Origin: Polytrichum commune
Taxonomy: Eukaryota > Streptophyta > Polytrichopsida > Polytrichales > Polytrichaceae
Reading direction: 5' to 3'
Assembly: GCA_950295325.1 (NCBI GenBank)
Contig: OX485803.1
Location: forward strand, 24,306,001-24,370,000
DNA length: 64,000 bases
Positions 51,156-62,639 of the stretch are shown in pieces. Each line of letters begins with the position of its first letter. Position 1 is the stretch's first letter. Both the position numbers and the translations under genes were made by a program. The notes below the pieces were generated by a model. That model searched no databases, had not been told where the DNA came from, and worked only from the letters and a program-made list of their open reading frames with translations.

Positions 51156-51336
51156 GGTTGTTGTTGTGGTTGTTGTTGTGGTTGTTGTTGTTGTAACATA
51201 GGAGGTGCTTGACCGCCTAGCTAGTTTTCTGTCAAGTAGAGAATAGGTTTCACGTCGAGGAATCAAACCGTCAACCACTCCGTATGGTTTTGGGCACCTC
51301 TCCACTATCAACTGGTAGTTTAGAGTCGTCTCGGAT
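51156..51336 (-). mobile_element. tRNA-derived SINE, copy 2
   Basis: Read on the minus strand: an A-box-like tagtggagaggt (11 of 12 matches to TRGYNNARNNGG), then about 38 nt later a B box ggtttgattcc (51259-51269). The tail is a CAA-rich microsatellite (51156-51196) in place of plain poly-A. The 73-codon open frame here is only a translation of the SINE. Confidence 0.8.
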
Positions 51337-51678
51337 CAAGAAAAAATCTTATGTCATGGGTCCATGCATGGTTCAGTACAATTTTGTACGAAAATTGATT
51401 TACAAGTAGAGACACACCTATTCGAATTGTCAACAGTTTTATATGAAGAGAAAACCTTCCCTATGGGATTTTAAATAATAGTAAAAATTATCATTGGTTT
51501 TGTATGAAGAGCAAAGATTTTTTACACATATTATTGCTAAAGATTTTCAAAATTTGTTTTCATGGATGCTTGACTTTAACTTTTATTGTTTAATTTCCTT
51601 CCCAAAATCATATTGTCTACCAATTGCATTATAAAAAAAACACATCAATTTGACTTTGAAGTATGACTACGATGCTCT

Positions 51679-51832
51679 ACATATTTGTAACAAATTAATA
51701 TACATTTGTAATTTACTTGCTAAGATCTCTTCTTTTGAAAACAAACTCACCTACTACATATTTGTAACAAATTAATATACATTTGTAATTTACTTGCTAA
51801 GATCTCTTCTTTTGAAAACAAACTCACCTACT
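51679..51832. repeat. Perfect 77-bp tandem duplication
   Basis: Unit acatatttgtaacaaattaa...cacctact (77 bp) occurs twice head to tail at 51679-51755 and 51756-51832 with no difference seen. Very recent, or an assembly artefact. Confidence 0.93.
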
Positions 51833-52779
51833 ACATCATAATTTGAGATGTCAAATGAAAAAGTTATGCAATACTCTTTTTACATGATTGTAGATGATTT
51901 GTAGATGAAAAAATAAATTCAATAAGACTGGATAGTTTCAATCAAATTAAAAAACTTGAAAAAATTTGGAAAATTTCAGTACAATTGGCAAATCTCAATA
52001 AATTTGGAAAATCTTAATAGGAATTAATAATTTCAATAAAATTGCCACATGATTCCAATTGTCAATGGACATTCTCATGTGATGCATGCACAAAACAAAA
52101 CAAATTCATATGTAATTCATGCATGCATGCATGCATGGCATGATAATGGATGAAAGCGGACATGTTTGATGATCAACATAGTATGGAAGATACGAAAGGT
52201 CAATAAAGAATCATCTTACTAACAGCTAGTCTTAGCTAACTTGAGTAGGCTAAGTATGTGATTTGGTAATTGTTGGCAACATGTGAGAGTGCTTGCGATT
52301 TGAACTTAAGTAGGCTAAGTTTGTGAATTGATAACTTGTGAGAGTTCTTGTCACTTCAACAAGAAGTTTTTATTGCATGTAGACCACACATATGTAATAG
52401 TGAACTTAATCGGACACCTAGATTTGAGTGATATGTGGTTAGGTGTGGATCTAAGAATGAACAGCATAAAGACATGTATTTAAGAGAGATTGGAGTATGT
52501 GCTCAAAATATGCTAACCATACTCGGCTCAACAATTAACATAAATTGGGGGGATGTAGATGACCACCTAATGCCCATGAGAATCTTCACTTTGATATTGA
52601 ATAAGATATTTGAATACTAGCTCCAAAAATTATGAGACAAATGGCTCCATGCACAATTTGTAATGGGATGCAACCATGGTAAAGTGGACTAAAAAATTGC
52701 TTTGGTATACTAAAACCATGATTGTTTGAGTCAAACATTTAAAAGTAGTAGCAAACCATCAATTTCAATTGTATTCTTA

Positions 52780-53040
52780 ACAAGTTCTAGACAAATGCTT
52801 GTTCAGAATCACCTACTTGCACACCACTTGCACCGTCTTCTAAAAAATGTTGACTTCTTTTGAAATCGCATTTGTCAACACATATTGATTAGCCTCATAA
52901 ATCAATATGTTTTCTTGAATATTTAAGATTTTTTTCTTCACAAAACTCAGAGTTAGTATATAGTTTTGAATCACTTTCACTTGAATCTATCCAAGGGTCA
53001 AGAGATGTCGACTTTACCATGCTTGCACCCATTTGCTAAT
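52780..53040 (-). repeat. Dispersed protein-like repeat E, copy 1
   Basis: Read on the minus strand this matches 63015-63260 (plus): gcaagcatgg, agtgaaagtgattcaaaa, actaactctgagttttgtga, tgttgacaaatg, ttttttagaagacggtgcaa. The conceptual reading MGASMVKSTSLDPWIDSSES looks like old coding sequence, interrupted by stops. Family not recognised. Confidence 0.55.
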
Positions 53041-53199
53041 CATCTCACACTAATCGCATAATTCATATCATGCAAGAAATTGGTGCATAGAAAAAAGTGT
53101 CCAAATAACACATGTTTACCTTAACTCTATTGAGAGCATTCATCTCAATGTCACCTAATTGCCGTCGTGACAACCTATTATGATGACCACCTAATAAGT

Positions 53200-53444
53200 C
53201 ATATGAACCTTATGGCAGGACACCAGTGTCCCATAACACACCGATTAAACCCTAAAGCCCGTGTCGGTATCAAAAATGGCCAGTTGAAGGCGATCAAATC
53301 AGCGTTAAGATTATCACGACATCCTGCACACGCTCTGATGTTCAAAGTTGGTTTTAATTTTCGATCACTCACAACCACAAAACCAATCACCAAGGAAGCT
53401 CCGATTTATTTGGGACACCGGTGTCCCGCCGTAAGGTTCATATG
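53200..53444. mobile_element. MITE with ~35-bp terminal inverted repeats
   Basis: The left end catatgaaccttatggcagg then acaccagtgtccca pairs with the right end tgggacaccggtgtcccgcc then gtaaggttcatatg. The element is about 245 bp. Each end contains a nested palindrome (gacaccggtgtc type). The target duplication is unclear. The 102-codon open frame crossing it is a by-product. Confidence 0.8.
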
Positions 53445-53764
53445 GAGCATGTTGGATAAGGATATCCTTATATGAACAATCACAAGAACGTCCAAATCGG
53501 GAAGTGACTCCACATAAAATCCTCGATACTGAATTCCAAGAGGCAATCACAAATACTATTTTCCCGATCTAAGGGATACTTCTACACACTTCCCAGATTT
53601 TGATCCAAAGTCTCTAAAAATGGTAACTGAAAAGCACAGACACACACACACTTCACATCAACCATCATTCGAGTTCCATGCAACTTTGACCTTATGTGTC
53701 ATTGAATAAGTTGTAAATCTACTGTTATCTAAGGTGAAGCTGTTCAAATTTGCACTTGCAAAAA

Positions 53765-53895
53765 CTTATTGGCTCTGTCTGTAGGACAGAGACTATGCAT
53801 CAACTTCGTCGTTTCAAAGCAAATTTCCTAACCACTTTGCGTTCACACTTGGACGTTACTTGTTCTTGTTATTTTTGGTCCACTTTATTTAATGT

Positions 53896-53933
<38 letters not shown>

Positions 53934-55316
53934 AATACCATGATTTTAAGTTTTATAAATATGAACCTTCAAAATATTCACTTAGCAAAAGTCATCTTTA
54001 CAAAAAGACAACTATAAGCACATGATATCCTTAATATACATGTATGGAAAGTGATCATGCTTACCATACTAAAAAGGTAGTAAGGTTATGGAGGAATAGG
54101 GTAATGTAACCACAGTTACTGATGTAACTCACATCTTTAATCATGGTTAAAATAGGGTTTAGAAGAACTTACTGCAGGTAAGAACTCCAATATAAACCCT
54201 TAACCCTAAAATGAGCCTCTCTTCTACCATTCATACAAACGCAAGGTGAGGTAACTCTTGGAGTACTCACCAAAGGGGTAGATACGTGAGGAAGGTGAAG
54301 GAAACTTGGGCTAATCACCGAGAGGAGTATTCTACTTGGGGTGACTCAATCATGGCTAAGGAACAGGTTTGAACACCCATTTGTCATTTTGCAATGAGTG
54401 TTACATTTTGAAAAACTGCTATGCATTTGATGAAACATAAAGGTGTGTGACATGGATAACAATTGGGTCCTGCTGTTATTTACCTCGTGTACGTAACTAA
54501 TCCTCAAATGTTTGTTGGTTGGTTGGTTGCATGGGCACAAGTGAGGCATGCCCTTCACACTTACAATACGATGGTGTATTGGGATTATGACATTTTATGC
54601 ATATCTTGTGGTTGATGTTACTAGGAATGTTTCCTTTGTAAGCACTCCATATATAGAGCAGATGAGGTATACATACCCTAGGGTAAAAGCATGAGGATAG
54701 TAGGTTAAACTTGCAAGGTATGGGGTAGTCAAGAACAATGGTTTGGTATAGGATACAATTAGATGATAGAAACCCTAAGTATGGCATATACTCTTGCAAA
54801 GCAAAATAAGTTGTGGTACAACAAGTCTATACTATACAACATATTGTGTTAGACTTGAGGACAAGCAACTTCATCATGCAAAAATGATATTGTGTAAATC
54901 AGTAAGGAAATGCATTAGTGGTAGAAAGAGTTATGTCAAAGTTCCCACCCACCCACCCTTGTATGGCAATAAGGAAGATTTTGAAGGATTTGGCCTCTGA
55001 AAAGAGGAAGTTCAAACTTTGCAAAAAGTTTTGAAAAGTCAGCTATATATATATATAATTTCTCCCTAAAATGCATTGAAAAAAATCTAGTTAACTGTAG
55101 TTATTTCGGCAGTTCTTGATTATTCATTTTAAAAATTCGAGTGATAAATGAGTAGCTTCAATCCTTGACCCGCATTTGAGAAGAAGGTGCCCAAAATCCA
55201 AGAAAGGTTTGGTATAGTGAATAACCATGGATTGGCATGAGCAAAGTGGACAACTACAATTGTAGTCTTTCATAGCAAAGGGCAGAGCCTCACGGTTCTA
55301 CGGTTTTCTTGTTCTT
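53765..55316. repeat. Left arm of a large inverted repeat
   Basis: Segments 53765-53898 and about 55045-55316 are reverse-complement homologues of 60128-59995 and about 59985-59697. Shared blocks include ggacagagactatgcat, aatttcctaaccactttgcg, gcatgagcaaagtgg, acaactacaattgtagt and gaccgcatttgaga-like sequence. About 1.1 kb (53899-55045, starting with a (CT)16 microsatellite) is present only in this arm. Confidence 0.75.
53899..55045. other. Segment present only in the left inverted-repeat arm
   Basis: Begins with a (CT)n microsatellite (53898-53928). No gene or transposon ends recognised. It may be an insertion in the left arm or a deletion from the right arm. Confidence 0.5.
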
Positions 55317-56350
55317 CATACTCGGCTTGATTATGGCTTTCAAACATAAAACAATCAATGTTTATGGAACCCGTATTCATACAAAATTAGGGTATGTAGA
55401 ACCACATATAGATTGAAATTGTGTGTATTCAATGATCATATGTGATATTTGTATGCAATAATTCATTGCGATACTCCCTCCCGCGCAGTAGGTGTGTGTT
55501 GTCTTTTTCACTTCATTTTGATCTTCGCAATGAAGTGATCTTGGCATAACTTGGATACAATGCCATTCTTTGAGTTGATAGGGCCATAATTGACAAGAAC
55601 GATTAGAAAAAAAACCAAAAAATCACATATGTAGGTATGTGTGGAATGCAAAACAAAATTTTCAAAAAGCCTATATATTGTGGGCTTTCTACTAGGCATG
55701 TAAGTGTTGAAATTGAAGTTTTGAGTCTTGGACAATTTATATGCGAGTGGTCCAGTTAGACTTTGCAATAGATGTATCCCCTCTATATTTATCAATGTGG
55801 GAGGAGAAAATCGATTCTTCAAAGTCAAGTGGTCTACCAAAATCAAATTGGTTTAAGCCTTAAAGGGCTAAATGGTAAAGCACTTACTAAGATGTGTTAT
55901 GAAACACCGTTTCCAAGAGTTTGTTGTGAGGTAGCATCACAAGATCACATCATTATGAAATAAAAGAAGAAGAGGTTTGGGATTTCTTATGATGGATCTA
56001 GAAAGAAAAACCTTGAAAATTCATCACATACAAAAATCTCTTTGTTTTGATGGGGGAACTAATAAGATTGATTGAAATTGTAGATTCTACATACATTATT
56101 GAACAATTTTACAAACATAATATGATCTTGAAGTGATCAAACTTTCAAACTACCTTTTAGAATGTGATCACTTCATGAGGTCTAGAGAATTACCACTCTT
56201 AAATATTTGTGATTAAGTTTTTGGAAACAATGACCCATTTCCATAGCTACGAATGAGAAAAAGCAATTGTTGAAAATTGAGTAGACTTTAAGCGGAATCC
56301 GATCACTTCTTACTTATAGTCCCATTTTGGGATGTATAGACCAGTAAGGT

Positions 56351-56528
56351 CTTTTTTTTTCTTTTTTTTTCTTTTTTTTTTGGAACATAGGAGGCGCATA
56401 GTCACATAGCTATTCTTTCTGTCAAGTAGAGAGAAGATTTCACAGCTAGGAATCAAACCGCCAACCACTTTATTTGGTTTTGGGTACCTCTCCACTATCA
56501 CCTGGTAGTTTGGGGTCATCTCGAACCT
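56351..56528 (-). mobile_element. tRNA-derived SINE, copy 3
   Basis: Minus-strand copy with tagtggagaggt, B box ggtttgattcc (56449-56459) and a long A-rich tail interrupted by single G residues (56351-56381). Its head stops only a few bases before the Harbinger-like element at 56538. It is closely related to copy 2 over the body. Confidence 0.8.
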
Positions 56529-56537
56529 AACTAATAA

Positions 56538-58838
56538 GGGCTAAGTTCCATGTGCCGGTCCCGGTCCGTTTTTTTTAAATAAATGGGTGGGCCGGTGAAA
56601 AGAGGGTGGTGCCATGTACGTGCCCATCCTTCTCACCCAAGGACCGGTACCCCCCATGGATGGGTGTCCCACATTTTGTGTTGTGCAAGAAGAGGTGCTA
56701 AAGGACCGGCAGTCCTAACGGTCACAAGAAGGACATGTGCCGGTTAGAAAGCTTTGGTGACCGGATCGGCCGGTCATATAGGGTACACTCTTGGATACTA
56801 AAGGCCACTTTGTTCTTCAAGTCCTTTCTTTTGAGGAGTACTCTTAGGGAATGTGTATTTTATGATGTTTTTAGAATCTAGATCTTAACTATATATATAT
56901 ATATATATATATAAGGCAAACAAACCAAAGGAAACACTCATGAAATATTTAAAAGACTATTTTGGTATCATTTAGGTGTCACATTTAAGTTTTATTAAAA
57001 CAAACACATGATTATTTCACTTTATGTAGTGGTTACATTGACAATTAGATTATCAATTAGGGGTATAAACTTAAAAAATCTCTATGTATCAGTACATGCA
57101 ATGTTAGCAGCCACTCGCCTCACTCTAATTACCCAAACAACAATCCAGCAGTGAGTAGGCCATTTACTTACCAGAACAGGGGCACTTGGGTATAGTCCAT
57201 ACTCTTGCATTTAATTTTTTTAAATTAGTGTATATTGAAATTTATAGGGGATTGATATTTCCACACCTTTTTTGGCTAGATTCACATCTTTTTGCCGGTT
57301 CGGTTGCCGTGTCACTGAGGCGCTATATATGAGATTCTTCATGGTGCATCCGGACCGTTGATCCACCAAGGCCCATCCAAGGGCCTCAATGATCCTAGGT
57401 GGCGGTGGGGTGGGGGGCGGGGGTGGTGCTTGCCACCAAGGCGGGGTGGGGCCGTGGGCCTCATGTCTTTTTTGGGGAGGCCGGATTTAGGGTGCTGTCA
57501 GGCCTAGTGGCTAGGCGGGCTCAATGGCTAGGCCTACTTATTATATAACTAGTTGGTTACCCTTCCTCTACTTACTAAATAACTAGTTGGTTACCCTTCC
57601 TTGGTATTTTGGTAGGTTATCATGTTACAACCATTGCAAGGAAGGAGACTATCCACAATCATATAACATAGAATTACAACATAATGGTAATGTCATTAGA
57701 GGCATTACATTTCCGGTGTAACCAACTAGTTATTTAGTAAGTAGAGGAAGGGTAACCAACTAGTTATATAATAAGTAGGCCTAGCCACTGGGCCCGCCTA
57801 GCCACTAGGCCTGACAGCACCCTAAATCCGGCCTCCCCAAAAAAGACATGAGGCCCACGGCCCCACCCCGCCTTGGTGGCAAGCACCACCCCCGCCCCCC
57901 ACCCCACCGCCACCTAAGATCATTGAGGCCCTTGGATGGGCCTTGGTGGATCAACGGTCCGGATGCACCATGAAGAATCTCATATATAGCGCCTCAGTGA
58001 CACGGCAACCAAACCGGCAAAAAGGTGTGAATCTAGCCAAAAAAGGTGTGGAAATATCAATCCCCAGTTTATAATGTAGTCAACATTAATCAAAATTGTT
58101 GACATTCTTAGACTAATTATGATTTTAAATTAAGTTGTCATGCTATAGCCTTTTACCCAATCTTGGCCAAAGTAATCAAAATATTCATGGATTGCGTTAA
58201 TAAGCTAAACCACATATTGACAAGCACATGAGGAATCTCTCCTCTATAATAATTCAATTCTTCTACGAGGCAAACCCTAAACCATGTAAACGCATGTTAT
58301 TTTTGCAAATCTATTAATGCAAAAATAATGAACTATGTGCTTTTACTTTAAATTCATTTTAAACTACCGTTATCTTAATTCTAGTCAATATGTACTAATG
58401 ATGGCCCATGTTACGTGTCAGGTTTAATAAAAAATAAATAAAAATAAAAAATCACTTATAAACGATGTACAATGATGATTTCAACTAAAAAAATAATATA
58501 TATAAATATTTACATATTTCCATAGATGACAATAGTATCAACCTACGCATATCAACAAGACATAATTTGGAATTCATTCAATAAATGTATGGAAATTGAT
58601 GTGCAAATCAAATATGAAAAGTTAAATGATGATGACCTTCATTGCCGGTGACCTTCATAAAGTGTCATGTCTTATCACTCACCAAATTTAGTTAGAAAGT
58701 AGGTAATTGAAATAAACCGGCACCCCACATAGAAGTACACCTCCATAAAATGGGTAACATCACCCATTTTTTGAATGATGTCACCCATTTCTCACCCATT
58801 TAAAAAACGGACCGGGACCGGCACATGGAACTTGGCCC
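56538..58838. mobile_element. PIF/Harbinger-like non-autonomous element with TAA target duplication
   Basis: The left end gggctaagttccatgtgccg then gtcccggtccg is mirrored at the right end by cggaccgggaccggcacatg then gaacttggccc, an inverted repeat of over 30 bp. Immediately outside lie taa (56535-56537) and taa (58839-58841). A 3-bp TWA duplication with GGGC-type ends is characteristic of PIF/Harbinger/Tourist transposons. There is no transposase frame, so it would need one in trans. It contains the foldback element 57247-58065 and an (AT)12 microsatellite near 56889. Confidence 0.75.
57247..58065. mobile_element. Foldback element, two 348-bp inverted arms
   Basis: Arms 57247-57594 and 57718-58065 are inverted copies of equal length and very high identity around a 123-bp spacer. 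The ends are ggggattgatatttccacac and its complement. The arms contain a GC-rich core (ggtggggtggggggcggggg), contrasting with the AT-rich surroundings, and two direct copies of taactagttggttaccctt each. A tttata motif flanks both sides, but the exact target duplication is uncertain. No coding capacity. Nested in the Harbinger-like element. Confidence 0.9.
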
Positions 58839-58931
58839 TAAGGGTGTACAAGACATCAATGCTTGTTATTACAAGCTTTTAATTTTTCTTGGTCTCAGAG
58901 GCCTTTCTTGAAACTTATTCAAGGATTACAC

Positions 58932-59300
58932 TAAATACTGTATTTAGTGACACCAATTCTGTTTGTTTTGCTCAATACTAATTGTAAACCGACCATGTAG
59001 TGTCACCAACACTATATGTAAACTACCATTATTTGTCATTCCTTGTAAAACATCAGGGATTGTACATTTATGATGTTGCAAAAACTGTCACAAATTGAGT
59101 GATTTTCCATACAAATTTTAATCATCCATGATAATATCTCATTTAAAAATATATATATTGGGATATTGAATATACCAATTTTTTTCTTTCAATTTTTGGC
59201 ATTTAGATGAACTAAAAGTAAGTTGGAATGACAATACCTATAAACTCATCCATAAGAAGTGTCATTAGAAAACTTACCACAGTGACATAACATAACATAT
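58932..59300 (+). mobile_element. MITE family D, copy 3
   Basis: Starts cactaaatactgtatttagtg, resembling the terminal repeat of the POLA1 intronic copy. It shares tgctcaatactaattgtaaa, gtagtgtcaccaacact, tttgtcattccttgtaaaa, gattttccat and aatcatccatga. It follows the right end of the Harbinger-like element by 90 bp. Confidence 0.65.
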
Positions 59301-59315
59301 TTTAAAGCCCTAAGA

Positions 59316-59430
59316 GTGTTCTATGGGACTGACAGTATTCCACAAAATATTCTTGGATATTTCCCGCATTTAGACTGAATGTGGGAAATATCCGGAAGTA
59401 TTTCTTGGAATATTGTCAGTCCCACAACAC
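59316..59430. repeat. Imperfect ~55-bp-stem hairpin, miRNA-precursor-like
   Basis: The left arm gggactgacagtattccaca then aaatattcttggatatttcccgc pairs with the right arm gcgggaaatatcc-type sequence through ttggaatattgtcagtccc. There are scattered mismatches and a small loop around gactga. Overall identity between arms is about 85-90%. Size and mismatch pattern resemble a MITE-derived small-RNA precursor; expression is unknown. Confidence 0.75.
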
Positions 59431-59696
59431 ATTGTTATGGATCTGAATAATGTTATGAAAATACCATATGATACTAAAACCTTAGGGGCACTTCACACAC
59501 AAGCCAAGGGTTGTGACCATGAAATTGTGACAACCCAAAAGAAAGTGTCCAAAGGCCGACCCAAAACACCTCCAAAATCATGTAGTGTGGTCACGGACCC
59601 TCAAGTGTAGTGTGCAGTCATATGTGACCAGGCCCTCAACCAAATGTTATTTCAAGGAATTTTTCTTCATGCGGGTCCTCACACATGATAAAATAG

Positions 59697-60128
59697 AACA
59701 AGAAAACGGTATAACCATGAGGCTTTGTCTTTTACTATGAAAGACTACAATTGTAGTTGTCCACTTTGCTCATGCCAATCCATGGCTATTTACTATACCT
59801 ATAACCAAACCTTTCTTGGATTTTGTGCACATTCTTCTCAAATGCGGGTCAAGGATTGAAGCTACTTGTTTATCACCCAATTTTTTAAAAATAAGTAATC
59901 AATATTTGCCATAATAACTATAGTTAACTAGATTTTTTCTATATATTTTAGGGAGAAACTATAGTGTTATATACATATACATAGTTAACATCCACATTAA
60001 ATAAGTTGGACCCAAAAATAACAAGAACATGCAACATCCAAGTGTGAACGCAAAGTGGTTAGGAAATTTGCTCTTGAAACAAAGAAGTCAATGCATAGTC
60101 TTTGTCCTACAGACAAAACCAATAAATC
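59697..60128. repeat. Right arm of a large inverted repeat
   Basis: Reverse-complement partner of the 53765-55316 arm. It is shorter because it lacks the 1.1 kb segment found there. The 4.4 kb between the arms holds SINE copy 3, the Harbinger-like element, MITE D copy 3 and a hairpin. Confidence 0.75.
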
Positions 60129-60784
60129 AACGGTTGTGAGTGTTCAGAGTACCACGGTCTCCCGGTTTTATGTCAGGCCTACCTCCAAGAGGCGATTTTT
60201 GAAAATAGTCCAAGTGACCATGAAACACGATCCATTCGATGCCATGTAGGAACCCATGTAGACTTTACATCCATCTCGCATTCACATGCTCCGTTGGTCC
60301 CTCAAGTGTAGTGTGAAGCGAACTTGGACCGGCTCCGCCTTTTCCACCAATGAGAGTGCTTGAAGTGTAATGGTCATGGGCTGTCAGTCTCGTGTGTGAA
60401 GCCGCCCTTATGCTGTACACAGGATATTAGATATTCAATCTATTGACTATCGCAATGATGAAAGAGCCGGAAGTTGCTACCGAAGTCCTCCCACCAATTC
60501 CAAACTTTTTGCACTAGGAACCCCCCTTCAACCCTTCTTTGGAAAAAACGATTAAAAAATAAACACCAAAAAAATAAAAATAAAACCTCACCCAACGACT
60601 CTAGTCAGCTGTTTTGAAAAGGCTGACTTATAAGTGGACATGTATCATACGCAAGCATCCATTGAGAGACGGGAAAACGGACCGCCTTGGTACTACTACT
60701 ACACATTCCCCAACTAAGTTGTTGTATGTTGAGGAGTTTATAGCTTGGACCTTCAGCCGTTCGCTTGGAGAATTCCGAATTTAC

Positions 60785-61724
60785 TACCGTACGTTAAGGG
60801 CAGGTTTGGCACAAAATAATTCTAAAAATAGATGCCGAAAATTTTGGAAAATTATTGGCATTTTGTGCCGAATATAAAATTAATTATTTTTCAAAATTGC
60901 CAAAAAGTAAGAAATTTTTACTTCTCACTAGAGTTTTACTTACAGTGGAAGCATATGTGAATTTTGAAAGAGAGAAGGTGCTCCTTTTGTAATCAAGCTC
61001 ACTTACATTAGTCCAGAAAGAATATGGGTTAAGAAGTAGCAAGACTCTAGGTGAGGCTTTTCAAATGTGTTGTACACAAATTTTTGGAGTCCAATTGAGC
61101 ATAGAAGATGAAGTTTTATAGAATTTTGTCCAACTCACAAAAGTTGAGAAATCAATCCTTCTTCCACCTCCAACAAGTTTTGTGTCAAAATAAGTCTTTA
61201 TGCAAAAGATATGGACAAAACATTGCAGCCGTGTAAAGATCAAAAAATTAAAATGCGTTCATAACAGTTTTTCGGAGCTCATTTGTGCATAGAAGATCAA
61301 CTTTTTTGGAATTTTGTTGGTCTAAGAAAAGTTTAGAAATCAAGTAATCTTTCACCTCCAACAAAGTTTATGTCATTTGAAGACTCTATGCAAAAGTTAT
61401 GCGCGTTATAAAAATGAAGTCTAACTCGGTGCTTCACCTCAAAGTTTACATATCCCATATGCATTGTTGAACACAACTCCACTCTACTTGCATAAAGCAC
61501 AGAGCATTCTCAACTCTTCACTCACATCTTACTTGTCATTCAATGCAAGAGAGATGTATAAGATATAAGCTTAAATAAAAAATGAATTTAGGCTGAATTT
61601 TTAAAAATTAAAAGAGAAAATTGCTGAAAATATGAATATACTATTTTTAGGTGCCGAACCTACTTTTTGAACTTTAATTAATTATTCGGCTAACATGTGT
61701 CGAAGCTGCCCTTAACGTACGGTA
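60785..61724. mobile_element. ~940-bp MITE-like element, TIR taccgtacgttaagggcag
   Basis: The left end taccgtacgttaagggcagg is mirrored at the right by gctgcccttaacgtacggta. A tac trinucleotide sits outside both ends, or a TA duplication if the element starts at ccg. The interior is AT-rich and includes a direct duplication (about 61078-61240 and 61266-61420). No transposase frame. A (GGT)n microsatellite (61739-61763) follows the right end. Confidence 0.75.
61078..61420. repeat. Direct duplication inside the 60785-61724 element
   Basis: Both copies run gagcatagaagat/gtgcatagaagatcaa, gaattttgt, agaaatcaa, tttcacctccaaca, atgtcatt-like sequence and tatgcaaaagatat/ttat in the same order, about 186 bp apart. 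Moderately diverged. Confidence 0.7.
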
Positions 61725-61884
61725 TACAACGGAAGACGTGGTGGTGGTGGTGGTGGTGGTGGTACTGTAGTGGCCGTTGCGCTGCCGTTGACTGCTATTT
61801 TAAAATGGTGGGGGGCATCATGTTAAAAGTAATGTGTCATATGCACAAGTGCAAAGGGTTGGATTAGCACGGATCCCATATTGC

Positions 61885-62625
61885 AGCAAATGTTGTAGTT
61901 AGTGTCACCAATTCTGATTGTCTTTGTTCAATATTGATTTTAAACCGTTTGTATAGTGTCACCAACACTAAATGTAAACTATCACTATATTCGTTAATTT
62001 GGGACTTTTTCGGCATTTTGAGACAGTTACAAATATAAGAACATGGATAAAATCACACACATATTGGAGAATGTTGTAAGATGCAAATACTTCGAAGCGG
62101 GTGTTCATATGAAGAACCCAATTAAGAACTCATATCAAGATGACTTAGGTAGGACGACCCAAACATTAGACCATGTTGTTGTGGTCCATATATTAATTTG
62201 AGACAAGAGAAAGTCTCAAATTAACGAATATAGTGATTAAACCTAACATCATTTGTCATGCCTTGTAAATGTGTTGGGCAAAATGGATATACAATCTTGC
62301 AAATATTGTCGCTTGCTAAGTGGTTTTTCATCCAAATCGCAATCATTCACGACAATATTTCATGATGTAAAAGGTTAGGATGCATAATATATTCAATGCA
62401 TTTGTTTCTATAATTGGCAGATTTCATGCATTACGCCATGGAAGAGTGGGCAAGCAAGAGCAAGGTTGCAGTTGCACATGAGCACCCCCTGTGGAGTAGG
62501 TAGGGTTTTGGGTAGTGGGTGATTAATAAAGCAAGTTGGGATGGCATTACTTGTAAACTTGTTCATAAGAAGTGTTATGAAAAAATTAACACGTGACATA
62601 TAGTACCATATGATACGAAATACAA
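61885..62625 (+). mobile_element. MITE family D, copy 4, interrupted by another MITE
   Basis: The 5' half (agtgtcaccaattctgattg, agtgtcaccaacactaaatg) ends at 61982, and the 3' half (tttgtcatgccttgtaaa, tttttcatccaaatcgcaatc, ttcataagaagtg) resumes at 62236. The gap is exactly filled by the 61983-62235 element. Confidence 0.7.
61983..62235. mobile_element. 253-bp MITE nested in MITE D copy 4
   Basis: Terminal inverted repeats: cactatattcgttaatttgg then gacttt on the left, aaagtctcaaattaacgaat then atagtg on the right (one mismatch). It interrupts family D at a position where the other copies are continuous, so it is younger than that copy. Confidence 0.8.
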
Positions 62626-62639
62626 ACTTTTAGTGTAGT

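Noticed and set aside
53167-53475. 102-codon frame
   Set aside because: Runs through both terminal inverted repeats of a MITE; not a gene.
56310-56519. 69-codon frame with Lys-rich tail
   Set aside because: Translation of SINE copy 3 and its A-rich tail.
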